Assembly (NCBI RefSeq): GCF_015712165.1
Contig: NZ_JADPZX010000001.1
Coordinates: 1,426,001 to 1,490,000 of the forward strand
Reading direction: 5' to 3'
Source: Streptomyces spinoverrucosus
GTDB lineage: Bacteria; Actinomycetota; Actinomycetes; Streptomycetales; Streptomycetaceae
DNA: 64,000 nucleotides
Shown here: positions 23,841 through 32,146 of the stretch, one piece after another
How the letters are laid out: every line of letters starts with the position of its first letter
How positions within the stretch are numbered: the stretch's first letter is position 1
The notes under the pieces: model-generated
Databases searched by the model: none
What the model was told of the DNA's origin: nothing
What the model saw: the letters and a program-made list of their open reading frames with translations, nothing else
Program-made: the position numbers and the translations under genes

Positions 23841-24875
23841 TCAGCCCGCCGCCTCCCGGGGCGGCGGGCCGCTGGTCCCCCGTACCACCAGCTTCGGGTC
23901 CAGTACGGCCTCCCGGGGCCCCAGTTCCGGGTCCTGAAGCCGTTCCACGGCGAACCGCACCGCATGCTCGGCCATCAGCACCGCGTCCTGGCGGACGGTG
24001 GTCAGGCCGATCGGCATCACATGGGAGAGGTGACTGTCGTCGTAGCCGACGACGGACATGTCGCGCGGGACCTCGACGCCGGCCCGTACCAGGGCCATCA
24101 ACACGCCCATCGCGCACCGGTCGTTGCCTGCGAGGACCGCCGTCGGCAGGGGCAGGCCCCGGTCGCGCTCCGCCAGCAGCAGGCGGCCGGTCTCGATGCC
24201 GGACTCCTCGGTGTGCTCGCCGGGGATCACCCGGGTCTCCGCCTCCAGTCCGTGCCGGCGCATCGCGGCCCGGTAGGAGCGCCGCCGCTCGGCCGAGCCG
24301 GGTCCCCGGCCGCCGTCGACGTGCACGATCCTGCGGTGCCCGAGTTCGATCAGATGGTCCATGGCCTGCCGCACCCCCTTGCTCTCGGCGCTGTGCACGA
24401 AGTCGACGCGGGCGCGCGGCACGCGGCGGCTGACCGACACGGTGACGGTGCGCTGTCCGAGTTCGTCGAGGTAGGCGGGGTCCGCGTCGGGGCCGAGCAG
24501 GATCAGCGCCTCGCAGCGGTGGCCGAGCAGCGCCTCGATCGCCTTGGCCTCGCTGCGGCCCTCGGCCGCGGCGGAGAGCAGGACGTCGTAGCCGAGGCGT
24601 TCGGCCTCGGGGTAGATGCCTTCGATCAGGTCGGTGTGGAAGGTCTGGTGGACGGTGAACATCACGCCGAGCGTGCGACTGCGGCCGCGGGCGAGGAGCC
24701 GGGCCGCGCTGTCGGGGCGGTAGCCGATCTCCTCGGCGACCCGCAGCACCCGTTCGCGGGTCTCCTGGCTCGCGCCCGGCTGGTTGCGGAAGACGATCGA
24801 GACCAGCGCCCGGGACACGCCCGCCCGGTCGGCGACATCGGCCATCGTGGGCCGCTGCCTGCCCGTTGCATCCAC
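23841..24875 (-). CDS. LacI-family transcriptional regulator
   Basis: A roughly 344-aa repressor. GTG 24875 is chosen because GAAGGGTGG lies upstream and places the helix-turn-helix near the N-terminus (PTMADVADRAGVSRALVSIV). An ATG at 24989 would overlap an operator. The hinge is typical (IGYRPDSAARLLARGRSRTL), followed by a sugar-binding core ending VVGYDDSHLSHVMPIGLTTV. The recognition helix reads SRALVSIVF rather than the usual TVSRVLN. It sits between two transcription units carrying the same ACTAG-N6-CTAGT operator, so it is almost certainly their repressor, with an inositol-like sugar as likely inducer. Confidence 0.9.
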   Translation of the reverse strand: MDATGRQRPTMADVADRAGVSRALVSIVFRNQPGASQETRERVLRVAEEIGYRPDSAARLLARGRSRTLGVMFTVHQTFHTDLIEGIYPEAERLGYDVLLSAAAEGRSEAKAIEALLGHRCEALILLGPDADPAYLDELGQRTVTVSVSRRVPRARVDFVHSAESKGVRQAMDHLIELGHRRIVHVDGGRGPGSAERRRSYRAAMRRHGLEAETRVIPGEHTEESGIETGRLLLAERDRGLPLPTAVLAGNDRCAMGVLMALVRAGVEVPRDMSVVGYDDSHLSHVMPIGLTTVRQDAVLMAEHAVRFAVERLQDPELGPREAVLDPKLVVRGTSGPPPREAAG

Positions 24876-24951
24876 CTGTGAACCCACCCTTCGACCGAGC
24901 CAGTCCCGGAACCCACCCGGGGCGGCGGCGAAATCTCCCGGCAACAAGGTA

Positions 24952-25003
24952 TTGACATGACATTTGAACAGGCGCCATCGTACTCGCACTAGAGCGCGCT
25001 AGT
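24952..25003 (+). promoter_or_regulatory. Promoter and LacI-type operator for the transporter-catabolic operon
   Basis: TTGACA at 24952-24957, then CATCGT at 24976-24981 after an 18-bp spacer, and ACTAG-N6-CTAGT at 24988-25003. The distance from TTGACA to the operator is 36 bp, identical to the solute-binding gene's promoter. Confidence 0.72.
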
Positions 25004-25170
25004 AGAGCGCGACAGCGACCTCTTCCGACAACGCACCGGCTGCCCCCGGGGCGACGGGGGAAGCAGCGCGATGTCCCGATCTCTCCCGAAGGACACTCCA
25101 TGGCAACGGCGCCATCGCCACCGCGCAGGACCGAACGCGACGCCCGAACCCCGACCGGCAGGAGGCGGCC

Positions 25171-26595
25171 ATGGACGTGAAGGCCGACGCGTCACCGGCC
25201 CCGCCCCCGGTCGCCGGCCAGGCCCCTTCCGCGGTCTCCCGGCGGCTGCGCCTGATCACCGTCATCGCCACCTTCGGCGGTCTGCTCTTCGGCTACGACA
25301 CCGGTGTCATCAACGGCGCCCTGCCCTACATGACCGAAGACCTGGGCCTGACCCCGGTCACCGAGGGCATGGTCACCAGCTCGCTCCTGCTCGGTGCAGC
25401 GCTCGGCGCGGTCGCCGGGGGCCGGTTGTCGGACGCGCGCGGACGACGCCGGACGATCCTCGCCCTCGCCGTGCTGTTCTTCGTGGGCGCGCTCGGCTGC
25501 ACCCTCGCACCGACCACCGCCGTCATGGTCGTCGCCCGGTTCGTGCTCGGCCTCGCGGTCGGCGGCGCGTCGGTGACGGTGCCGGTGTACCTCGCGGAGA
25601 TCTCGCCGGCGGAGCGGCGCGGCGCGCTGGTCACCCGTAACGAACTGATGATCGTCAGCGGGCAGTTGCTCGCCTTCACCTCCAACGCGGTCATCGCCCA
25701 GGTCGGCGGCGAGTCCGGCGGGGTGTGGCGCTGGATGCTGGTGCTGGCCACTTTGCCGGCCGTGGTGCTGTGGTTCGGGATGCTGGTGATGCCGGAGAGC
25801 CCGCGCTGGCTGGCCTCGCAGAGCCGCTTCGGGGAGGCACTCGGCGTACTGAAGCAGGTGCGGTCGCGGGCCCGGGCCGAGGCCGAGCTGAGCGAGGTGT
25901 CCGCGCTGGCCGTCCTGGACGAGCGGGAGAGGCTCGGCGGCTGGAAGGACATGAAGGCCGTGCCGTGGGTGCGCCGGCTGATGTTCGTCGGCTTCGGCAT
26001 CGCGATCGTGCAGCAGATCACCGGCGTCAACACGATCATGTACTACGGCACCCAGATCCTCACCGACGCCGGCTTCACCGCCGACGGCGCCCTGACGGCG
26101 AACATCGCCAACGGAGTGATCTCGATGCTGGCCACCTTCGTCGGGATCTGGCTGCTGGGCCGGGTGCCCCGCCGCCCGATGCTGATGACCGGCCAGCTCG
26201 GCACGACGGTCGCCCTGCTGCTGATCGGCGTGTTCGCGCTGACGCTGCCGTCCGGCGAGGTCCGCGCCTACGCCGTGCTCGCGATGACCGTCACCTTCCT
26301 CGCCTTCCAGCAAGGCGCGATCTCGCCGGTGACCTGGCTGATGCTCTCGGAGATCTTCCCGATGCGGATGCGCGGCTTCGGGATGGGCGTCGCCGCCGTG
26401 GTGCTGTGGCTGACCAACTTCGTGATCGGCCTGCTCTTTCCGTCCCTGGTCTCCGGCGTCGGCATCGCGGGCACGTTCTTCCTGTTCGTGGCGGCGGGCG
26501 TCGTATCCATCACCTTCGTGAAGCGCTACGCCCCCGAGACCAAGGGCCGCACCCTCGAAACCCTCGAAGCCGAACTCCGGGCGCGCTTCTCCTGA
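25171..26595 (+). CDS. MFS sugar/inositol transporter
   Basis: A 474-aa, 12-helix transporter of the sugar-porter family. It has the signatures GGLLFGYDTGVINGALPYM in helix 1, GRLSDARGRRRTI in loop 2-3, PESPRWLASQSR after helix 6, QQITGVNTIMYYGTQIL in helix 7 and PETKGRTLETLEAEL at the C-terminus. These match proton-coupled myo-inositol or pentose importers such as IolT. The start codon ATG 25171 lies 168 bp after the operator. IolG- and IolE-like genes follow, indicating that the imported sugar is oxidised and isomerised. Confidence 0.93.
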   Translation: MDVKADASPAPPPVAGQAPSAVSRRLRLITVIATFGGLLFGYDTGVINGALPYMTEDLGLTPVTEGMVTSSLLLGAALGAVAGGRLSDARGRRRTILALAVLFFVGALGCTLAPTTAVMVVARFVLGLAVGGASVTVPVYLAEISPAERRGALVTRNELMIVSGQLLAFTSNAVIAQVGGESGGVWRWMLVLATLPAVVLWFGMLVMPESPRWLASQSRFGEALGVLKQVRSRARAEAELSEVSALAVLDERERLGGWKDMKAVPWVRRLMFVGFGIAIVQQITGVNTIMYYGTQILTDAGFTADGALTANIANGVISMLATFVGIWLLGRVPRRPMLMTGQLGTTVALLLIGVFALTLPSGEVRAYAVLAMTVTFLAFQQGAISPVTWLMLSEIFPMRMRGFGMGVAAVVLWLTNFVIGLLFPSLVSGVGIAGTFFLFVAAGVVSITFVKRYAPETKGRTLETLEAELRARFS

Positions 26596-26615
26596 ATCCC
26601 GTGGAGGGAACGACC

Positions 26616-27635
26616 ATGACCGTACGAGTTGGTGTCATCGGCGCCGGAATGATCGGCCAGGACCACATACGGCGCCTCACCGAGGTCGTCACCGGGGCCG
26701 CCGTCACCGCCGTGACCGACATCGACGCGGCGCGCGCCGCCGAGGCGGCCGCCCGCGTCGGCGCCACCGCGCTGCCCACGGGCGCCGACGTGATCGGCTC
26801 CCCCGACGTGGACGCCGTCCTCGTCACCTCCTGGGGGCCCACGCACGCCGAGCACGTCCTGGACGCGATCACGGCCGGCAAGCCCGTCTTCTGCGAGAAG
26901 CCCCTCGCCACCACCGCCGAGGACTGTCTGCGCATCGTCGACGCCGAACGCGCCCACGGCAGCCGTCTCGTCCAGGTCGGCTTCATGCGCCGCTTCGACG
27001 CGGGCTACCGCCAGATGAAGGAGACCATCGCCTCCGGCGCCGTCGGCACCCCGCTGATCGTGCACTGCGCGCACCGCAACCCGACCGTGCCGGAGTCGTA
27101 CACCTCCGTCATGGCCGCGCAGGACACGGCCGTGCACGAGATCGACGTACTGCGCTGGCTGCTGGACGACGAGATCGTCTCCGCCCAGGTGATCACGCCG
27201 CGCGCCACCGGCAGGCGGTTCGCGCACCTCAAGGACCCCCAGCTGATGTACTTCGAGACGGTGCAGGGCGTCCGCATCGACCTGGAGGTCTTCGTCAACT
27301 GCCAGTACGGATACGACATCCAGTGCGAGACCGTCGGCGAGGAGGGCCTCGTCCGGCTGCCCGACCCGGCCGCAGTGGGGGTCCGTAGCGCCGGACGGCA
27401 CGGCACCGCCGTACTGCAGGACTGGAAGGGGCGGTTCGCGGACGCCTTCGACACCGAGTTCCGCGAGTGGATCAACGCCGTCGCGGGCGGCGCCGAGCCC
27501 ACCGGGCCCTCCACGTGGGACGGCTATGCCGCCACCGTCATCTGCGACGCCGCCGTCCGTTCCCTTCAGACCGGCGGCCAGGTCGTCACCGTCGACATGA
27601 AGCCCCGCCCGGCCTTCTACGGAGGAACCGCATGA
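26616..27635 (+). CDS. Gfo/Idh/MocA oxidoreductase, IolG-like inositol 2-dehydrogenase
   Basis: A 339-aa NAD-dependent dehydrogenase from ATG 26616 behind GGAGGG. The Rossmann motif is GVIGAGMIGQDHIRRL; the conserved Lys is in FCEKPLATT, and AVHEIDVLRWLLDDE carries the catalytic Asp/His neighbourhood of IolG. It would oxidise myo-inositol or a related polyol to the 2-keto form. It overlaps the next gene by four bases (ATGA). Given the LacI, transporter and isomerase neighbours, inositol is the best guess, but scyllo- or chiro-inositol or another sugar is possible. Confidence 0.88.
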   Translation: MTVRVGVIGAGMIGQDHIRRLTEVVTGAAVTAVTDIDAARAAEAAARVGATALPTGADVIGSPDVDAVLVTSWGPTHAEHVLDAITAGKPVFCEKPLATTAEDCLRIVDAERAHGSRLVQVGFMRRFDAGYRQMKETIASGAVGTPLIVHCAHRNPTVPESYTSVMAAQDTAVHEIDVLRWLLDDEIVSAQVITPRATGRRFAHLKDPQLMYFETVQGVRIDLEVFVNCQYGYDIQCETVGEEGLVRLPDPAAVGVRSAGRHGTAVLQDWKGRFADAFDTEFREWINAVAGGAEPTGPSTWDGYAATVICDAAVRSLQTGGQVVTVDMKPRPAFYGGTA

Positions 27636-28501
27636 AGATCGCCCTCGATCCGTACATGTTCCGCGCCCTGCCGCTCGACGACATGGTGCGCACGGTCGCC
27701 GAACTCGGCTACGAGTACATCGAGTTGTCGCCGCGCGACGACTTCATGCCGTTCTTCCTGCATCCGCGGGCGGACGACGAACGCGTCGCCGCGTTCAAGC
27801 GGTCGCTGCGCACGCACGGCGTCCAGCTGTCCTCCGTGCTGCCGCTGTACAAGTGGTCCTCGCCCGACGAGACGGAGCGGCAGGCCGCCGTCCGCTACTG
27901 GAAGCGGATGATCGAGATCACCTCCGAGCTCGGGTGCCCGCTGATGAACTCCGAGTTCAACGGACGTCCCGAGCGGGCCGCCGAGAGCGAGGCCGCGTTC
28001 TGGCGGTCGATGGAGGAGCTGCTGCCGGTCTTCGAGCGGGAGGGCATCGCCCTCAACCTGGAGGCGCACCCGGACGACTTCTGCGAGGAGAACGCCCCCG
28101 CGGTCGACCTGGTCCGTGCCCTCAACAAGCCCTGGGTGAACTACCTCTACTGCGCGCCGCACACCTTCCATCTGTCCGGCGCGGCGGAGGTGGGGGCCGA
28201 CATCGCGGCGATGATGCGCTACGCCGGCGACAAGCTCCGGCATGTGCACATCGCGGACTCCTTCAACCACAAGGGGTCGTCCGGACTGCGCTACATCCTC
28301 AATCCGCCCGGCACCCCGGCCCGCATTCACCAGCACCTCGACATCGGCCAGGGCGAGGTCGACTGGGACGCCTTCTTCGGCACCCTGCGCGAGCTGGACT
28401 TCGACGGCGTGGCCACCGCCTGCGTCTTCGCCTGGGAGGAACGGGCGCGCGAGTCCTCGGCGTTCATGCTCGACCGCATCACCAAGGAACTGGCCCGGTA
28501 A
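27632..28501 (+). CDS. Sugar phosphate isomerase/epimerase (IolE-like TIM barrel)
   Basis: A 289-aa AP_endonuc_2-type TIM barrel from ATG 27632 with GGAGGA upstream. Metal-binding segments are visible: SEFNGRP, NLEAHPDDFCEEN, HVHIADSFNHKG and a late CVFAWEERARES. It resembles the inosose dehydratase (IolE) / hexose epimerase group acting on the keto product of IolG. It is coupled to the dehydrogenase by an ATGA overlap and closes the operon; the convergent phosphatase gene starts its stop nine bases later. Confidence 0.85.
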   Translation: MKIALDPYMFRALPLDDMVRTVAELGYEYIELSPRDDFMPFFLHPRADDERVAAFKRSLRTHGVQLSSVLPLYKWSSPDETERQAAVRYWKRMIEITSELGCPLMNSEFNGRPERAAESEAAFWRSMEELLPVFEREGIALNLEAHPDDFCEENAPAVDLVRALNKPWVNYLYCAPHTFHLSGAAEVGADIAAMMRYAGDKLRHVHIADSFNHKGSSGLRYILNPPGTPARIHQHLDIGQGEVDWDAFFGTLRELDFDGVATACVFAWEERARESSAFMLDRITKELAR

Positions 28502-28510
28502 CCCCGGGTC

Positions 28511-31500
28511 TCACGGAATCTCCTGCTCGGCCCAGATGATCTTGCCGCCGGGGGTGTAGCGGGCGCCCCAGCGGTGGGCGAGCTGGGCCACCAGGAACAG
28601 GCCACGGCCGCCCTCGTCCGTGCTGCGGGCATGCCTCAGGCGCGGCGCGGTACTGCTTCCGTCGGCGACCTCGCAGGTCAGGCGGGAGTCGCGGAGCAGA
28701 CGCAGATGGATGGGCGGTGCGGCGTAGCGGACCGCGTTGGTGACCAGTTCGCTCACGATCAGCTCCGTGGTCATGGCCAGCTCCTCCAGGCCCCAGGCCT
28801 CGACCTGACGGGTCGCCCGGGCCCGGACGTCGGCGACGGCGGCGGGGTCCGCGGGGACGTCCCAGGAGATGACGTGGTCGGCGCCCAGGGCGTGGGTGCG
28901 CGTCAGGAGCAGCGCGATGTCGTCGGGCTGAGGCACGGGCACCAGCCGCTCCACGGCGAAGGCACACAGGACCGCGAGGTCGGGGTCCGGTGCCGGTCGG
29001 CTGTGCGCGGCGGCGTCGGGGGCCGGGCCGCGTCCGGCGCGCGCCCCCAGGTCGGAGTCCTGGCTCCGCCCGGGGCCCGCCGCGAGATCGGAGTCCCGGC
29101 GCCCGCCGCCCGCCGCGAGATCGGAGCCCTGACCCCGCCCGGGGCCCGCCGCCAGGCCGGAGTCCTGACCCCGCCCACCGACCCCCGCGAGACCGGAGTC
29201 CCGGCGCCCGCCGCCAGCCGCGAGATCGGAGTCCCGACCCCGCCCACCGCCCGCCGCGAGACCGGAGTCCCGGCGCCCGCCGCCAGCCGCGAGATCGGAG
29301 CCCTGACCCCGCCCACCGCCCGCCGCCAGGCCGGAGTCCTGACCCCGCCCGGGGCCCGCCGCAAGATCGGAGTCCCGACCCCGCCCACCACCCGCCGCGA
29401 GACCGGAGCCCCGGCGCCCGCCACCCGCCGCGAGATCGGAGCCCTGACCCCGCCCACCGCCCGCCGCCAGGCCGGAGTCCTGACCCCGCCCGGTGTCTGC
29501 TGCAACGTCGGAGTCCGGCCCCCACCCCGTGCCCGCCGCGGGCCCGGTCCCCGCGGCGCTCGCTCCGGCGCCGCCGCCACCGGACCCCGTCACACTCCGC
29601 CCCGCATCTGCACCACCGTCCCCGGCCACACCCGCCCCCGCCTCGCCACCACCGGCCCCCGCCACACCCTCCCGCGCGTCGCCACCACCGGCCCCCGCCA
29701 CACCCTCCCGCGCGTCGCCACCACCGGCCCCCGCCACACCCTCCCGCGCGTCGCCACCACCGGCCCCCGCCACACCCTCCCGCGCGTCGCCACCACCGGC
29801 CCCCGCCACACTCCGCCCCGCATCTGCACCACCGTCCCCGGCCACACCCGCCCGCGCGTCGCCACCACCGGCCCCCGCCACACTCCGCCCCGCCTCACCA
29901 CCACCGGCCCCCGCCACACTCCGCCCCGCCTCACCACCACCGGCCCCCACCTCACCCGCCCCCGCCTCACCACCGCCGCGCGCGGTGTGCGCGCCACCCC
30001 TTCCTGTGGAGTGCTGGGCCAGGGCCTCGCCGAGTTTGGACATGCCGAGTTCCATGTCGCGGTCGGCGCCCGCGATGAGGCCGTCGGTGTAGAGACCCAG
30101 GAGGCTGTTCTCGGCGAGTTCGATCTCGGCGGACTCGAAGGCCATCCCACCCAGCCCGAGCGGCGGCCCGGCCGGGGGTTCCGGGAAGGAGACCTGCCCG
30201 TCGGGGGCGACCACGACAGGGGGCGGATGTCCGGCGCGGGCCATGGTGCACCGCCTGGTGACGGGGTCGTAGACGGCGTACAGACAGGTCGCGCCGAGGA
30301 ACGGCGTCGTGCTCTCGTCGGTCTTCTCCTCGCTCAGCCGCAGCACCAGGTCGTCGAGGTGCGCCAGCAGGTCGGCGGGCGGCAGCTCCATGTCGGCGAG
30401 GGTCTGCACCGCCGTGCGCAGCCGGCCCATCGTGGCGGCCGCGGTGATGCCGTGGCCGACGACGTCGCCGACGACGAGGCCCACGCGGGAGCCGGACAGC
30501 GGGATCACGTCGAACCAGTCGCCGCCGACCCCTCCGCTCGGATCGGCCGGCAGATAGTACGAGGCCACCTCCAGCGCCGTGCCGCCCGTCAGGGCCTGCG
30601 GGAGCAGGCTGCGCTGCAAGGTGACCGCCGACGTGTGTTCCCGGGTGTAGCGGCGGGCGTTGTCCACACACAGCGCCGCCCGCGCCACCAGCTCCCGGGC
30701 CAGCAGGACGTCGTCGGGCTGGAACGGGACGGGATTGAGCGACCGTATGAACGTGGTGAGGCCCAGCGCGGCGTTCCGCGCCCGCATCGGCACGGAGATG
30801 AGGGAGTGCAGTCCGAACTCGCGGATGCTCACCACACGCTCGGGCTGTTCGGCGACCCACAGCGCGTCGGACGGGTCGAGGACCGGGATCAGGATCGGCT
30901 CGCCGTCGATGAGCAGGTTCACGTTGTGCGGCGGCGGCAGGAAGTCCACCCGGTCCCCCACCCGCGCCACGGCCTCCGGGCAGCCCTCGCGCACCGAGCT
31001 CATCCCGGCGCGGCGCATCAACGGCTTGGCGGCCGCCGGTCCCGCGTCGGTCAGCCACGTCCCGTGCCCCTCGGTGCTCAGCACGGTTTCCAGCAGGTCG
31101 ACGACGACGAAGTCCGCGAAGCGGGGAACGGCGAAGTCGGCGAGTTCCTGCGCCGTGCGCATCACGTCGAGGGTCCGGCCGATGCTGGTGCCGGCGTCGT
31201 TGACCAGCGACAACAGCTGTCGGGCGTTCCACCGCTCGGTGACGTCCAGGACCATGTAGCCGACCCCGGTGACGGAGTTGTCGGCGTCCAGCAGCGGGAA
31301 GAACGACGTGGAGTAGGCGTGCTGGCGGTGCGGGTCGGCCCAGCTCCAGCCGACGTACTCGTAGTCGGTGACGGGCACCCCGGTCGCCAGCACCTTGCGC
31401 ATCAGGCCTTCGAGGGTCTCCGCGTGCAGCCCGGGCAGCAGCTCGCTCAGCCTGCGGCCGATTCGCTGCGCCCGGGGCACGCCGCCGAAGCGTTCCAGGG

Positions 31501-31981
31501 TGTCGTTCAGCCACATGTAGCGCAGGTCCAGGTCCATCACCGCCATGCCGACCGGCGAGCGGGTCAGGAAGCCGTCGAGGACGGACCGGCCGACCGTCCA
31601 CTCCTGGCGCTGCTCCCGGGCCGAGAGCAGGAAGCACTCCTGCGCGCCGATCCGGAAGCACGCGGAGACCCGCAGGTCGACGTCGATCCGGTGGCCGTCG
31701 CGGTGCCGCAGCGGGATGTGACCGCTCCACCCCATTCCGGCGCGGCACCGCTCGGCGACGCCGGCCGCGCGTACCGGATCCTCGGGCATCGCCAGCAGAC
31801 GTGCGGCGGAGCCGCCGACGACCTCCCGCGCCGGGTGCCCGAGGAGTTCCTCGGCCGCCCGGGTCCAGCCGATCACCACGCCGGCGGCGGAGACCACCGC
31901 CGCCGCGTCGCTGGACGCGTCGAAGAGCTCGCGCGCTCCGGCGGGCGGCGCCGTGTCGGAACCGTGTCGCGCAGAGTCCAT
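28511..31981 (-). CDS. PAS-PAS-GAF-SpoIIE phosphatase with RsbW-like kinase domain and a large repeat insert
   Basis: A 1156-aa protein; ATG 31981 follows AAGGATGGGG. In order: PAS (about 18-125, AAVVSAAGVVIGWTRAAEEL), PAS_4 (130-245, LTRSPVGMAVMDLDLRYMWL), GAF (260-430), PP2C-type SpoIIE (455-655, with GGVGGDWFDVIPL and VVGDVVGHGITAAATMGRLR). Then comes a roughly 330-residue Gly/Ala/Arg-rich repeat tract (about 657-990), the closing SpoIIE strand (PQPDDIALLLTRT) and a histidine-kinase-like ATPase (TTELIVSELVTNAVRYAAPP, STDEGGRGLFLVAQL). It combines RsbU phosphatase and RsbW kinase functions, as in sigma-B-type partner switching. The insert splits the phosphatase fold between its helices and final strand, which is unusual. 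Confidence 0.9.
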   Translation of the reverse strand: MDSARHGSDTAPPAGARELFDASSDAAAVVSAAGVVIGWTRAAEELLGHPAREVVGGSAARLLAMPEDPVRAAGVAERCRAGMGWSGHIPLRHRDGHRIDVDLRVSACFRIGAQECFLLSAREQRQEWTVGRSVLDGFLTRSPVGMAVMDLDLRYMWLNDTLERFGGVPRAQRIGRRLSELLPGLHAETLEGLMRKVLATGVPVTDYEYVGWSWADPHRQHAYSTSFFPLLDADNSVTGVGYMVLDVTERWNARQLLSLVNDAGTSIGRTLDVMRTAQELADFAVPRFADFVVVDLLETVLSTEGHGTWLTDAGPAAAKPLMRRAGMSSVREGCPEAVARVGDRVDFLPPPHNVNLLIDGEPILIPVLDPSDALWVAEQPERVVSIREFGLHSLISVPMRARNAALGLTTFIRSLNPVPFQPDDVLLARELVARAALCVDNARRYTREHTSAVTLQRSLLPQALTGGTALEVASYYLPADPSGGVGGDWFDVIPLSGSRVGLVVGDVVGHGITAAATMGRLRTAVQTLADMELPPADLLAHLDDLVLRLSEEKTDESTTPFLGATCLYAVYDPVTRRCTMARAGHPPPVVVAPDGQVSFPEPPAGPPLGLGGMAFESAEIELAENSLLGLYTDGLIAGADRDMELGMSKLGEALAQHSTGRGGAHTARGGGEAGAGEVGAGGGEAGRSVAGAGGGEAGRSVAGAGGGDARAGVAGDGGADAGRSVAGAGGGDAREGVAGAGGGDAREGVAGAGGGDAREGVAGAGGGDAREGVAGAGGGEAGAGVAGDGGADAGRSVTGSGGGGAGASAAGTGPAAGTGWGPDSDVAADTGRGQDSGLAAGGGRGQGSDLAAGGGRRGSGLAAGGGRGRDSDLAAGPGRGQDSGLAAGGGRGQGSDLAAGGGRRDSGLAAGGGRGRDSDLAAGGGRRDSGLAGVGGRGQDSGLAAGPGRGQGSDLAAGGGRRDSDLAAGPGRSQDSDLGARAGRGPAPDAAAHSRPAPDPDLAVLCAFAVERLVPVPQPDDIALLLTRTHALGADHVISWDVPADPAAVADVRARATRQVEAWGLEELAMTTELIVSELVTNAVRYAAPPIHLRLLRDSRLTCEVADGSSTAPRLRHARSTDEGGRGLFLVAQLAHRWGARYTPGGKIIWAEQEIP
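29040..29985 (-). repeat. Minisatellite-like tandem repeats coding the phosphatase insert
   Basis: Two repeat types. Four exact 36-bp copies occupy 29667-29810, coding the 12-residue unit REGVAGAGGGDA, flanked by degenerate 36-bp copies to about 29985. From 29040 to about 29510 run irregular 30-36-bp copies coding units like GRGQDSGLAAGG and GGRRDSGLAAG. All units preserve the reading frame. Exact copies imply recent expansion by slippage or unequal exchange. Confidence 0.85.
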
Positions 31982-32146
31982 GGGTCCCCATCCTTTACAG
32001 GACCCATGTTCCTGCTTGTCCGTCCGATGTGCACGGCCCCGCCGGGCACCCCGTGACCCGCCCAGGGCTGGGCAAGGCAGAGGGCCGGGGGCAGCATGGA
32101 AGGGCACGTGTCACTTCCGCCGGCCGGTGGAGGAGGAGGACCAGGG

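Noticed and set aside
29667..29810. CRISPR array suggested by regular 36-bp repeats
   Set aside because: The units are directly tandem with no spacers and code a Gly-rich repeat in frame; no cas genes are present.
28574..32056. An 1160-codon open frame on the plus strand opposite the repeat-bearing phosphatase
   Set aside because: It is the GC-rich mirror of a gene with clear PAS, GAF, SpoIIE and ATPase domains; its own product is low-complexity with no family match.
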